Positions 26,266-35,259 of a DNA stretch of 48,161 bases are shown here, piece after piece. Numbering within the stretch: the stretch's first letter is position 1; each line of letters begins with the position of its first letter. The stretch is from an uncultured bacterium (GTDB taxonomy: Bacteria > Cyanobacteriota > Vampirovibrionia > Gastranaerophilales > Gastranaerophilaceae), in the NCBI GenBank assembly GCA_949285255.1, contig CASDXV010000012.1, forward strand, positions 1 to 48,161, in the 5' to 3' direction. The notes beneath the pieces were generated by a model. It saw nothing but the letters and a program-made list of their open reading frames with translations, was not told the DNA's origin and made no database searches. Position numbers and translations under genes: made by a program.

Positions 26266-27255
26266 ATGGCAAATATTTTAATCATATCACCTATAAGTAT
26301 CGCAGGAGAGCTCATTTTAAAGGGTTTTAAAAAGGGCTTTGACAACAACAGCGCTCACAATACGACTTTTGTTGATGTAAGAGAGCTAAAAAGCCTCCCT
26401 GTGCGTGATTTTGATTTTGTACTTTCTTATGATTACGGCTATATGATAAATGAAGATGCGCTTAATTTTGTGCAAAATCTTATAAAATTGAATAAAAATA
26501 TAAAACTCATTCACTACTTTGCAGACAATCCTTCATCAAACTACTCGCTATCAGGCAATTTAGGCTTAAAAGAAAAATTTGAGCAGTTTATAGATAATAA
26601 CAAGCGAAACATCGAGCTTATTTTTTGGGACAAAAAATATTTAAACGATTTTAAAAATATAAAGTCAAAATACTTCCCCATCTGTGTTGATTGCGATATT
26701 TATAAAGATTTAGATTTAGAAAAAAAATACGATATAACTTTTTTAGGTCGCCCCTTAAGTGATGTAAGACAAGAGATTTTAAGTGTTGTTATTAAAAATT
26801 TTCCCGATAAATTAAAGATTTTTTCATATCCTAAGCACTTTGAAACAAGTGTAGAGCAGATGAAAAAATATCTTAGCGACAATGAACTTTTAAATTATAA
26901 AAATTCTTTTTACGGTTTTATATCAGAGCAAAATTCTCTCTCAAAAGTTTATAATATGTCAAAAATCAACCTCAATATAAATCTTCAGGGCGAGAGCTCT
27001 CTTAACTATCGAACCTTTGAAGTTCTTGCTTGCGGCGGATTTTTGCTGTGCGATAAGAGAGATGATATTAAAAATCTTGATTTAGAAGATGCAGTTGTTT
27101 GCTATGAAGATAAAAACGATTTAGTTGATAAAATAAAATATTACCTAAATAACCCGCTTGAGCGTAAAAAAGTAAGCGCGCGAGCGAGAAAGCTCATTTA
27201 TGAGCGATACAACATAATTTCAAAAGCAAATGAGATACTTAATATAGTTGAGTGA
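26266..27255 (+). CDS. CgeB-like glycosyltransferase
   Basis: 329 residues resembling the GT-B fold CgeB/glycosyl transferases group 1 proteins used in surface polysaccharide or spore-coat glycosylation. The C-terminal half has KYDITFLGRPLSDVRQEIL near 163-181, the sugar-nucleotide binding pattern NYRTFEVLACGGFLLCDKRD near 246-265 and the closing RARKLIYERYNIISKANEIL. The N-terminal half begins with a Rossmann-like strand (NILIISPISIAGELILKG). No membrane segment or signal. A TAGGA sequence lies just before the ATG. The sugar and acceptor are unknown; in this organism a lipopolysaccharide or pilin-glycosylation role would be reasonable. Confidence 0.78.
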   Translation: MANILIISPISIAGELILKGFKKGFDNNSAHNTTFVDVRELKSLPVRDFDFVLSYDYGYMINEDALNFVQNLIKLNKNIKLIHYFADNPSSNYSLSGNLGLKEKFEQFIDNNKRNIELIFWDKKYLNDFKNIKSKYFPICVDCDIYKDLDLEKKYDITFLGRPLSDVRQEILSVVIKNFPDKLKIFSYPKHFETSVEQMKKYLSDNELLNYKNSFYGFISEQNSLSKVYNMSKINLNINLQGESSLNYRTFEVLACGGFLLCDKRDDIKNLDLEDAVVCYEDKNDLVDKIKYYLNNPLERKKVSARARKLIYERYNIISKANEILNIVE

Positions 27256-27300
27256 AATAAAAATTTATAATGATAAAATGTTTAGATTAAGGAGAATAAA

Positions 27301-28488
27301 ATGGAAACTTTATATAAAATTAAACCCTCAAAAAGAATTTTAGAAATACCAAAATATATCTTTGCAGAACTTAACGAGTGGAAAGATGAGGCTCGCGAGC
27401 AGGGTATTGACCTTATTGACCTTGGTATAGGCAACCCTGACGGTGCTACGCCAAAACCTGTAGTAGATGCTGCCCTAAAATCCATCCAAATGCCCGAAAG
27501 CCACGGTTATCCAAGCTTTAGAGGTAAGGATGACTTTAGGCGTGCTATAGCGAAGTGGATGAAAGACAGATATAACGTAGAAATTGACCCGATAAAAGAA
27601 GTTCAGACTCTAATCGGTGAAAAAGAGGGTCTTGCAAATATTGCAATGGCTTATTCTGACCCCGGGGACATAAACATAGTTCCTGACCCTTATTATCCTG
27701 TACTTTCTCGCGGAAGCTGGGTGGCAGGCGCACAAGTTTATCATGTTCCTTTGACTGATGAAAACGACTATCTTCCCGACCTTGATTCAATTCCTGAGGA
27801 TATTGCAAAAAAAGCGAAAATGTTTTTTATAAATTATCCAAATAACCCAACGGGCGCTACTGCTCCAAGAGAATTTTTGGAAAAAATGGTGGCATATTGT
27901 AAAAAATACAATATCCTGCTTGTGTCAGATTTAGCATACGGGGAAGTTTGTTATGATAACTATCGTCCCTTAAGTATCTTTAATATTGAGGGTGCTAAAG
28001 ATATAGCAATCGAGTTTCATTCATTCTCAAAAACATTTAATATGGCAGGCTGGAGAGCAGGCTTCGCCGTTGGTAATAAAGAGTTTATAGATGTTTTATA
28101 TGCTATGAAGTCTAATATTGACTACGGTACATCTTCAATTGTGCAAGACGCTTGTATAGCAGCGCTTGAGATGGATTACAAATATGTTCGGGAAATTATG
28201 GACAAGTATAATTCTCGCCGCGAAATTGTTGCACAAGGCTTTAATAAACTTGGCTGGCATATGAAAAGAAGCTCTGCTACTATGTATTTTTGGCTTAAAG
28301 TTCCAACAGGCAGACACTCTAAAGAGTTTTGTAAAGAGGTATTATTTAAAACAGGCGTTATGTTTACCCCCGGTATTGCTTTTGGTGAGTACAGTGATGA
28401 CCACTTTAGGGTATCTATAGTGCAGCCTGCAGAAAGATTAAAAGAAGCCTTCAGGCGTTTAGATGAAGCAGGCATTAGATATATGTAA
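27301..28488 (+). CDS. dapL: LL-diaminopimelate aminotransferase (DapL type)
   Basis: Pyridoxal-phosphate enzyme that makes LL-diaminopimelate directly from tetrahydrodipicolinate, a short lysine/peptidoglycan route known from cyanobacteria, plants and several anaerobes. 395 residues of the class I aminotransferase fold: IDLGIGNPDGATPKPVVDAA near 39-58, HGYPSFRGKDDFR near 69-81, FINYPNNPTGATAP near 177-190, the catalytic Lys in FHSFSKTFNMAGWRAGF near 240-256 and FRVSIVQP near 372. A TAAGGAG ribosome binding site precedes the ATG, and a TAAAAT element lies at 27274-27279. Related class I enzymes share these motifs, so the exact substrate is a family-based call. Confidence 0.87.
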   Translation: METLYKIKPSKRILEIPKYIFAELNEWKDEAREQGIDLIDLGIGNPDGATPKPVVDAALKSIQMPESHGYPSFRGKDDFRRAIAKWMKDRYNVEIDPIKEVQTLIGEKEGLANIAMAYSDPGDINIVPDPYYPVLSRGSWVAGAQVYHVPLTDENDYLPDLDSIPEDIAKKAKMFFINYPNNPTGATAPREFLEKMVAYCKKYNILLVSDLAYGEVCYDNYRPLSIFNIEGAKDIAIEFHSFSKTFNMAGWRAGFAVGNKEFIDVLYAMKSNIDYGTSSIVQDACIAALEMDYKYVREIMDKYNSRREIVAQGFNKLGWHMKRSSATMYFWLKVPTGRHSKEFCKEVLFKTGVMFTPGIAFGEYSDDHFRVSIVQPAERLKEAFRRLDEAGIRYM

Positions 28489-28493
28489 AATTA

Positions 28494-28521
28494 TTTACAT
28501 AAAATAAAAATATGGTAAAAT
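28494..28521 (+). promoter_or_regulatory. Promoter of the Flp pilin gene
   Basis: TTTACA at 28494-28499, a 16-base spacer and TAAAAT at 28516-28521 preceded by TATGG (extended -10). The best -35/-10 pair in the window, fitting a highly expressed structural gene. The short leader contains AAGGAAT upstream of the ATG at 28551. Confidence 0.7.
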
Positions 28522-28550
28522 ACATTTAGAAAGTAATAAGGAATATTTTA

Positions 28551-28796
28551 ATGAAATTCGCAAAGAAAAGTAAAGCACAGAGTTTGGTAGAATATGCTCT
28601 TATCCTTGCATTGGTTACAGTAATTGCTATTACTGCATTGCAGTTCTTAGGGCAAAAGGTAAATACGGCGGTAACAGGTGTGGGTGATGATGTTGAAACT
28701 ACGACAGAAAACGCAGCTGAAACTTACTGCAAGGGCTTAGGAACCGGTTACACTTGGGACAGCGCAAATTCTAAATGTGTTAGAAGCGGCAATTAG
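28551..28796 (+). CDS. flp: Flp-type type IVb prepilin
   Basis: The pilin subunit for the Tad machine encoded at 7.0-13.8 kb. 81 residues: a short basic leader ending at Ala9, then QSLVEYALILALVTVIAITA. Cleavage after Ala9 puts Glu at +5 and Tyr at +6, the type IVb hallmark. The helix is followed by a short variable tail with two Cys (C-K-G...S-K-C, about 70-77) that could form a disulphide, a feature less usual in Flp pilins. It is transcribed alone from its own promoter and its stop codon directly abuts that of convergent kdsB. Confidence 0.9.
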   Translation: MKFAKKSKAQSLVEYALILALVTVIAITALQFLGQKVNTAVTGVGDDVETTTENAAETYCKGLGTGYTWDSANSKCVRSGN

Positions 28797-29522
28797 TTAA
28801 TCTTTTTGCGAGTTAATAAATTTATCTAAATCCTGTTGGGTATCTATCCCGATAGGATTTAGTTTTGTAAGAGCCACTTTTATTGTCATTGAGTTTTTAA
28901 GTGCACGCAGCTGTTCAAGGCTTTCTGCTTTTTCAATGTCTGATTGTTCAAGAGATGTCATTTTGAGTAAAGACTCTCTTTTGTATCCGTATATTCCAAT
29001 GTGTGCGTAATATTTAGCTTCTTGCGGGTTTCTGGGGTATGGAATAGGGCAGCGGGAAAAATAAAGCGCTCTAAAATCATTATCAAAAACGCACTTTACA
29101 CAGTTTGGGTCGTTAATTTGCTCAGGGTCAGTTATTTGCCTTACAAGAGTTGAAATATCGCAATTGCCCTCTTTTAAGGCAGATATAGCAAGGTCTATAA
29201 CCTCGGGGGTAATTTGCGGTTCATCTCCTTGCATATTTAAAATATATTTAAACTCTTCGTGGCGCTTTGCTACTTCACAGATTCTATCCGAGCCTGATTT
29301 ATGCTCGGATGATGTCATTTCAGCCTTTGCACCGAATTCAACAGCCTTGTTTAAGATAATCTCAGAATCAGTCGCTATAATAACTTCATCGGCGAGTTTT
29401 GACTTTTTAGCTGCTTCCCAGACCCATTGAATAATAGGCTTATTTTTTACTTCCATAAGCAGTTTGCCTTTAAGTCTTGTTGATGAATATCTTGCTGGTA
29501 TTATAATGACTGTTTTTTCCAT
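28797..29522 (-). CDS. kdsB: CMP-Kdo synthetase (3-deoxy-manno-octulosonate cytidylyltransferase)
   Basis: Activates Kdo with CTP for lipopolysaccharide inner-core synthesis. 241 residues, normal length: IIIPARYSSTRLKGKLL near 6-22, IIATDSEII near 48-56, the MQGDEPQI motif near 97-104, FSRCPIPYPR near 135-144 and HIGIYGYKRESLL near 153-165. It points to an outer membrane with Kdo-containing lipid. It is read behind the large TPR gene (9-base gap) and has AAGGA before its ATG. Confidence 0.96.
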   Translation of the reverse strand: MEKTVIIIPARYSSTRLKGKLLMEVKNKPIIQWVWEAAKKSKLADEVIIATDSEIILNKAVEFGAKAEMTSSEHKSGSDRICEVAKRHEEFKYILNMQGDEPQITPEVIDLAISALKEGNCDISTLVRQITDPEQINDPNCVKCVFDNDFRALYFSRCPIPYPRNPQEAKYYAHIGIYGYKRESLLKMTSLEQSDIEKAESLEQLRALKNSMTIKVALTKLNPIGIDTQQDLDKFINSQKD

Positions 29523-29531
29523 ATTTTTTCC

Positions 29532-31637
29532 TTAGTAATATTTTTCACCGAGTTCTATAACTTTTTTCTGCGCTTCTTTTATAAGTTCTTCTTCTCGAGG
29601 GTCGGTTGCAAGGTATTTTTCATACGCTTCAAGAGCATCTCGGCCTCTGTTTATTTTTTCATATGCTTTTGCCATTGAATAGTACCCTAAACCAAAGCCC
29701 CTGCTCAATCTTACAGATGATTTATAATCTTTAATAGCTTGAGGATATAGCCCCATAGCTTCAAGTATTATACCTCTGTAATAGTATACCTGAGGGTCTT
29801 GTGGGAAGCGCTTAGCGGCTTCATTCATCACATTTATGGCTTTTTCGTATTGTTTTTTCTCATAGTAATTGTAAGCTTCATTTAGAATATCTGTTACAAT
29901 CTGACCGCTCAGGTAGTTTAGAAGCTTTATTGCTTTAACATTTCGAGGGTCAATTTCAACCGCTTTAGATAACATTGTCTGGGCAAGTTTCGGGCTTTTT
30001 TGCTCAAGATAAACAAGAGCCAGAGAATAATAAGTATCAGACTGTTTATCATCAAGCGTCAGGGCTTTTTTGTAGTATTCAACAGATTTTTTGTAATTTT
30101 TTAAATTTTTATAGCAGCTTGCCATAGTTGTGTAGATTTGACTTGTCTTTGGCTCAATCTGCTCGTAAATTTTAATCGCCTTAGCCCATTGCTTTTCTTT
30201 TAAATAATGAAGTGCTAAGTCGTCCTTTTTTGTTTGCGTGTTTTTGTTGAGATAAAAAAAAACTTTTTTAATCTCCTCGTTGTCAGGGAGGTTTTTATAT
30301 GCTTTTTTAATCAGCTCATGAGCCTCGGAGTCCTCTCCTGCAAGCTCGTATATTTCATAGAGCTTTAGGTATGCTTTTGCATTTTTGGAATCTTTGGCAA
30401 TAGCCTTTTTATAAAGACTTATAGCATCATCGTTGTTATCAAGACTTGTTAAAAGCTCCGCAAAATCAGAGTAAAATTCGCTTGAGGGCTTGAAATTTTC
30501 ATTTAAGGGGTAAAAATTATCTATTATAAAATCAAGGTCTTTTTTGCCTTTGAAAATCTCATATATTCCGTATTTTGCCTGTTTTGAATCGGGATATATG
30601 GCAAGAATTACCTGATATTCTTTAAGAGCAGCATTTGTCTGCCCGAGAGCAAGCAGGCTTTTTGCTTTGCCGGCACGGATTTGAGATTCATAGAGGTTAT
30701 CTCTTAAGATACTATCGTATATTCTTGTAGCTTGCGGATACTGTTTTGTTTCATATAAAAGTCCGCCAAGACGGTACTTTAGGAATATATCCCTTGGGTT
30801 AAGTGAAATTGCTCTTTGGTATAGTTCATATGTTTTTTTATAATCGCCTGTTTTTTCATACGTTGCGCCTAAAATCTCATATAAGTTAGCGTTCCTTGGT
30901 TTGCTTCTAACAGCACGGGTAAATACGCTGATACCTTTTTTTAATATTTCAGGGTCGTCTGTGAGATTTATTGCTTTTGTATAATATTCAAGGGCTAAGT
31001 CACCTTTGTTCATGTTATTTAAAACGGTTGCTACCTTAAACAGAGCTGATGCGTTATTCGGGTTGTACTCAAGGGATTTTTTGTAATATTTAAGGGATGC
31101 TTCTCTGTTTTTATTTATTCTCTGTTCAATATCCCCTAAATATTCATAGCAAACAGCGCACTCAAAGCCTTTTTCAATCAGTTCTTCAAACTCATACGCA
31201 CTTGCATACCATTCGCACTCAAGATAGAGGTTTTTAGCTACTTCCAGCCTGTTAAAATCGTCATTTTGGAAGCCTGATTTTTCCATCAGAGTGTTTAGTT
31301 TATCAAGAGTATTTTTATATTCGCTTGAGTTTTTGTTTCTTCTTAGAAAATATAAAGCTGAGCGCAGATTATCGCATGCTTCTATATTATCTCTTTTAAA
31401 TACCTTAAAATATGTTGAGCGTCTTTTTTGAGTATTTACGTATTGTTTTATTGTGTCAGGGTCTTCATTTTGACGCAGCTCTTTTTCAAGAGAATATATC
31501 TTGCCTGCGCCCCATCCTTCCTTTTGGCCGGCTGTGCAATTTACCGTACTAAATTGAGCATTTGCACTTAGAGGAAGGGATAAAGACAGACAAAACAGGG
31601 GTATTAATAGTCTTTTTTGTAATTTTCCTTTTTGCAT
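29532..31637 (-). CDS. Large secreted TPR protein
   Basis: 701 residues. A signal peptide (cleavage near ANA, residue 27) is followed by more than a dozen TPR units to the C terminus, many close to consensus (for example NREASLKYYKKSLEYNPNNA near 176-195 and YPQAIKDYKSSVRLSRGFGL near 640-659). It would be exported to the periplasm or anchored outside; no lipobox is visible. Such proteins commonly scaffold envelope complexes. No ribosome binding site precedes the ATG; TAAAAT ends 7 bases upstream, so the message may be leaderless. kdsB follows in the same direction. Confidence 0.85.
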   Translation of the reverse strand: MQKGKLQKRLLIPLFCLSLSLPLSANAQFSTVNCTAGQKEGWGAGKIYSLEKELRQNEDPDTIKQYVNTQKRRSTYFKVFKRDNIEACDNLRSALYFLRRNKNSSEYKNTLDKLNTLMEKSGFQNDDFNRLEVAKNLYLECEWYASAYEFEELIEKGFECAVCYEYLGDIEQRINKNREASLKYYKKSLEYNPNNASALFKVATVLNNMNKGDLALEYYTKAINLTDDPEILKKGISVFTRAVRSKPRNANLYEILGATYEKTGDYKKTYELYQRAISLNPRDIFLKYRLGGLLYETKQYPQATRIYDSILRDNLYESQIRAGKAKSLLALGQTNAALKEYQVILAIYPDSKQAKYGIYEIFKGKKDLDFIIDNFYPLNENFKPSSEFYSDFAELLTSLDNNDDAISLYKKAIAKDSKNAKAYLKLYEIYELAGEDSEAHELIKKAYKNLPDNEEIKKVFFYLNKNTQTKKDDLALHYLKEKQWAKAIKIYEQIEPKTSQIYTTMASCYKNLKNYKKSVEYYKKALTLDDKQSDTYYSLALVYLEQKSPKLAQTMLSKAVEIDPRNVKAIKLLNYLSGQIVTDILNEAYNYYEKKQYEKAINVMNEAAKRFPQDPQVYYYRGIILEAMGLYPQAIKDYKSSVRLSRGFGLGYYSMAKAYEKINRGRDALEAYEKYLATDPREEELIKEAQKKVIELGEKYY

Positions 31638-31644
31638 TACAGAT

Positions 31645-31650
31645 ATTTTA
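31645..31650 (-). promoter_or_regulatory. Possible -10 element of the large TPR gene
   Basis: TAAAAT on the minus strand, seven bases before the ATG; the candidate -35 (TTTATT, 17 bases further) is weak. The spacing places the transcription start on the start codon. Confidence 0.4.
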
Positions 31651-31705
31651 TATCAAATATTTCTTAAAATAAATACTATCATTTGTATGAGATTTTTACA
31701 ATATA

Positions 31706-31733
31706 AAAACGCCCTCTTTTTAGGGGGCGTTTT
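31706..31733 (-). terminator. Rho-independent terminator of the TpsA gene
   Basis: An 11-bp stem (AAAACGCCCCC / GAGGGCGTTTT with one G-T pair) and a T run on the minus strand, ending about 20 bases after the exoprotein stop codon. The A/T flanks make it partly bidirectional. Confidence 0.87.
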
Positions 31734-31751
31734 CTTGATTCAGATTATGAA

Positions 31752-34700
31752 CTAAATTTCAAATTCATCTTCATCGTCTTTTGTAGTTGTAGCGTTTTCA
31801 TCAACTTCTATTCTTGCAGCTGCGTTAACAATACCTGATGTTGGGTCTGTAGTGTTGTTAGCGATTGGTGCTACTCTTGAAGTGGGTTCCAATTGACGAG
31901 GTAAACGTAATTGGTTGATTAAGCTGTCAAGGTCGCTGCTGATGCCGGGGTCGAAGTTATCTTCCGGAGGATTTACTACAGGAGGTTCTTCGCATCCGAA
32001 CGGTTTTTCGTAAACAAGTAGGAATTTTTCAGTTACACCGTTTGAATCGAATTCGATGAAGTGTTTTTTGAATGTATCGATTGCATTACCTGCTTCAGGT
32101 TGGCGTTTGCCGGGAACAAAGTGGTCAGTGTATGTGAAGTAGTCAGATTGAGTGAAGTCTGTTGTGTATTCATCCATCGGGTCAAGGTTGAATTTACCCC
32201 AGTTAGCTACTTCAATGTATGCTCTTCCTGATGCATCTTCTGTAACACCTTCTAAGTCTGATGATGTTAAGTTAGTAAGAGCTGCAAGGAATGTATCGTT
32301 TGAGTCAAGGTTCAAGTTGCCTGATTTGATTTTTGATATTGCAAGTACGTTATCAGCTGCGTTGATTGTAACTGTTTTGTTTGAAAGTTGGTCGCTTGTG
32401 TATTTTGCGTTGATTTCGATACCTGCTTTTTTGTTGTTAGCGCCTGCTAATACGATGTCTGTGTCTTTATCAGCGTTAGCGATAAGTTTTGTACCGTTTA
32501 CTTTTAGAACTGTTTTGTCAGTTGTAAAGTTGCCGCCTGCGTTGATGTTTGTTTTTGTATTTTCAGGAGCTGCTGTATCTTTAGCTTTTATTGTTGAGTT
32601 TTTAAGAGTTACGTTGCCTGTAGCTGTGATGTTGTTAACGTGACCGTTGAATACTACATCATCAGTTGTTACGTTGCCTTTAATGTTGATGTTGTTGTTT
32701 CTTGTAGCATTGAAGTCAACTCTTTGAGCATTTAGGTTGCCTGTGCCTGTGATGTTGTTATCTCTGCCTGCGTTAAGTGCTAAGCGTTCGCTGTAGCTTA
32801 AGTTAGCAAAGTTATCAATGTCTGCGTTGATGTCAGCGTCTGCGTTTTTAGTTGTGATGTTGATATTTTTAGCGCTTAGAGCTGAATCTTTTGTGATGTG
32901 AGTACCTGCATTGTGAGTTAATGCTTGGTTTAGATTGATATTACCTGCTGCAGCGATTTTTGAGTTTTGTACGAATACTTCACCTTTTGCGCTGTCAACA
33001 GCTTTTGCTGTAAAGTCGCCTTTGTTTGTTTTGATATCTGAACCGTTTTTGATTGTAACTTTGCCGCCTGTTGATTCAAGAGTGATGCTATCTTGATTTG
33101 AAGTTTCACCTAAAGTTACGTTCATATCAAGTGTATCTTCATCAACTGTTGCGCTGAGACCTCTTTTTAGAAGGCTGTTACCGTCAATTGTTAAGTTACC
33201 GTTTGTAGAAAGTTTTAAACCGTCAGCGTATGGAGTTTTATCGTTAAGTGCTGTTGTGCCTGAAATTGTAACATTGTTTACCATACCTGATGGATGAACG
33301 AAGTTTAAGCCGTTGTATACAAGAGTTGAATCGGCGATTGTTGTGTTTGCACCGTATAGGTTAAGTGCTTTATTGGGTGAATACATTACGGAACCGTTTT
33401 TAACAGTGATGTTACCGGGTGTGTATACTTTTGTGTAGTCTGAAGATTCTGTGTAAGTATTGTCAAGAGTTACGCCATTGTTTGCAGTTAATTCAACTTT
33501 TTTAAGAAGCTTTGCTGCGTTGTCATCGTGAGAAGAGTAGTTTCTTGCTCTTAGAGTTGAATCTTTAGCGTTTATTTTGCCTGCTGCTGCAACAAGTAAG
33601 TTGCCTTTAGCGTGAACATTTGTATTTTCTGCAATTACATCACCTTTGTTAGCTGAGATTGTAATATCGCCTGCGTTAGAACCTGTGCTGCCGCCTGAGA
33701 AGTTTTTGCCGGAGTATGCAGATTCAATTTTTGTATTTGTTAATTTTACATTGTTGCCTGCGCTTATTGCAATTCTGCCGCCGTTTTGTGAGTATGTATC
33801 TTTGTTTGATTTGATTGAAGTATTGTTTGTTTGTAGGTGTGAATCAGCGATTGTTACATCTTCTTTACCTTTAATAATGATGTCGCCGTATTCGTTGTTA
33901 ACAAGTTTGTAACCTTTAACGATTGAATTTTTAATATTTACGTTAGAACCGGATTTTGTTCCTGCGTTTTCAATAGTTACTGCGCCTGATTTAATTGTAG
34001 CGCCGTCAATGTTTATGTTGTTTGTAACTTTGGGGTTGTTGCTGGAATTTGCTTTGTGTTCTTTAATGTTACCGTTTAATTGGTACGTAAAGTTAACGCC
34101 GTCGCTTGTAACTATTCTAACATTTGAGAATGATTGGTCATAATTTGCAGCATTTTGTCCGTCGCCGTAGTTGGGGTTAAGATTTGTTTGGATTAAAGAA
34201 CCTTTGTAGATATTAACATTATCTGCTGCAAGAGCAAGAGATTTGTCAATGTTCATTTTAGCGCCGTCAACAGTTACTGAAGCACCGTCTTTAGTTGCTA
34301 AAACGCCGTCTCTGATGAATTGAGCGTTTGTAACCATATCGGCAGGAAGACCGTTAACTACGTTGATTTGAGCTTTGTATGCTTCAAGTTCAGCGGGTGA
34401 TAAGTCGCTAAGGTTTTTTGCACCTTTAAGGTCGAAAGTTGTAGCTGTAAATGAGTTTAAGTCTACAGTTGCACCGTTACCGAATAATATACCGTTAGGG
34501 TTGATTAAGATAACTTTACCTGTACCCATATAGCTTGAGCAGTCACCGCCTGCGCAAGAGTTAGTTAATTTACCGTAAATTTGAGAAAGACCGCCTGAAG
34601 CAAGTACACGGTTAAGTGATGTCTGTGAGTTACCTGTAAAACCAAAGTTAACGTGAGCATTTGAACCTACGTTAAAGTCTTTCCAGTCAAATTGACCAAC

Positions 34701-34892
34701 AGTACCTGCGCCGCCTTGAACAGTAACATCCATTCTGTTGCCATCAGTTGTTACAGAACCGTTAATAGAGTTATCTAATGTTGGCAATGTGCCTGCGTCA
34801 ATAGCCATTGCAGTTGTTGTTGATAGAGGCATGTAACTTAAAAAACTGAGTAAAATCAACATTGAAGTTAATTTTTTGTGCTTAAGTTTCAT
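31752..34892 (-). CDS. Two-partner secretion exoprotein (filamentous haemagglutinin-type TpsA)
   Basis: A surface or released beta-helix protein exported through the TpsB pore encoded next door. 1046 residues: a long signal peptide (about 1-31) and the TPS domain (~33-180) with FDWKDFNVGSNAHVNFGF and the family signature ILINPNGILFGNG near 127-139. Around 750 residues of short Asn/Gly/Thr-rich repeats follow, as expected for a right-handed beta-helix (many ADNVNI / GNVTL-type rungs). The C-terminal region is Pro-rich and acidic and ends DEDEFEI. No toxin domain, RGD or cell-wall anchor is seen, so an adhesin is more likely than a CdiA toxin. GAAAGGA precedes the ATG. The divergent tpsB lies 367 bases away. 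Confidence 0.9.
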   Translation of the reverse strand: MKLKHKKLTSMLILLSFLSYMPLSTTTAMAIDAGTLPTLDNSINGSVTTDGNRMDVTVQGGAGTVGQFDWKDFNVGSNAHVNFGFTGNSQTSLNRVLASGGLSQIYGKLTNSCAGGDCSSYMGTGKVILINPNGILFGNGATVDLNSFTATTFDLKGAKNLSDLSPAELEAYKAQINVVNGLPADMVTNAQFIRDGVLATKDGASVTVDGAKMNIDKSLALAADNVNIYKGSLIQTNLNPNYGDGQNAANYDQSFSNVRIVTSDGVNFTYQLNGNIKEHKANSSNNPKVTNNINIDGATIKSGAVTIENAGTKSGSNVNIKNSIVKGYKLVNNEYGDIIIKGKEDVTIADSHLQTNNTSIKSNKDTYSQNGGRIAISAGNNVKLTNTKIESAYSGKNFSGGSTGSNAGDITISANKGDVIAENTNVHAKGNLLVAAAGKINAKDSTLRARNYSSHDDNAAKLLKKVELTANNGVTLDNTYTESSDYTKVYTPGNITVKNGSVMYSPNKALNLYGANTTIADSTLVYNGLNFVHPSGMVNNVTISGTTALNDKTPYADGLKLSTNGNLTIDGNSLLKRGLSATVDEDTLDMNVTLGETSNQDSITLESTGGKVTIKNGSDIKTNKGDFTAKAVDSAKGEVFVQNSKIAAAGNINLNQALTHNAGTHITKDSALSAKNINITTKNADADINADIDNFANLSYSERLALNAGRDNNITGTGNLNAQRVDFNATRNNNINIKGNVTTDDVVFNGHVNNITATGNVTLKNSTIKAKDTAAPENTKTNINAGGNFTTDKTVLKVNGTKLIANADKDTDIVLAGANNKKAGIEINAKYTSDQLSNKTVTINAADNVLAISKIKSGNLNLDSNDTFLAALTNLTSSDLEGVTEDASGRAYIEVANWGKFNLDPMDEYTTDFTQSDYFTYTDHFVPGKRQPEAGNAIDTFKKHFIEFDSNGVTEKFLLVYEKPFGCEEPPVVNPPEDNFDPGISSDLDSLINQLRLPRQLEPTSRVAPIANNTTDPTSGIVNAAARIEVDENATTTKDDEDEFEI

Positions 34893-35259
34893 TATGTTTC
34901 CTTTCTTCTAAAGTATATATTGCGTATATAATATTCCGATATTTATAAAAAAACATGTGAAAATAAATAATTGCAGGAATATGGAGAAATATTTCAAAAA
35001 TTTACAAAACTTTACCTTGACACCCCCAGAAAGTACCGTTAATTATAAATCAAACAGGTTTTTTATTCTTGATGGCAAAAAATATTATTTACATATTTTA
35101 ATAGTTGTGTTGATAAAGGAATGTTTTTAAAATATGCTGGAAAATGTCCCTTAAAATAAATCATTAATATGATTTATTGCCGTCATCACCATTATATATT
35201 ATTATTAACATAGTGTATTACTATTAATACCGCTTAAAAAAGTATGAAAAGGAATTAAA
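34893..35259 (+). promoter_or_regulatory. Divergent intergenic region between tpsA and tpsB
   Basis: 367 non-coding, very AT-rich bases serving both halves of the secretion system. A TTGACA at 35017-35022 is followed at 17-18 bases by TAATTAT, a plausible plus-strand promoter with a leader of about 210 bases to tpsB; the leader shows no clear riboswitch. A TATATT-rich stretch (about 34910-34940) is the likely minus-strand promoter zone for tpsA. No small gene is recognisable. Confidence 0.5.

Noticed and set aside
31752-32000. CdiA-type toxin C terminus with an immunity gene
   Set aside because: The exoprotein ends in a Pro-rich acidic tail without a toxin-like domain, and no small immunity gene follows before the terminator.
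32152-32643. A 163-codon plus-strand frame within the TpsA gene
   Set aside because: Arises from the repetitive Asn/Thr/Gly codons of the beta-helix region read antisense; no gene-like features.
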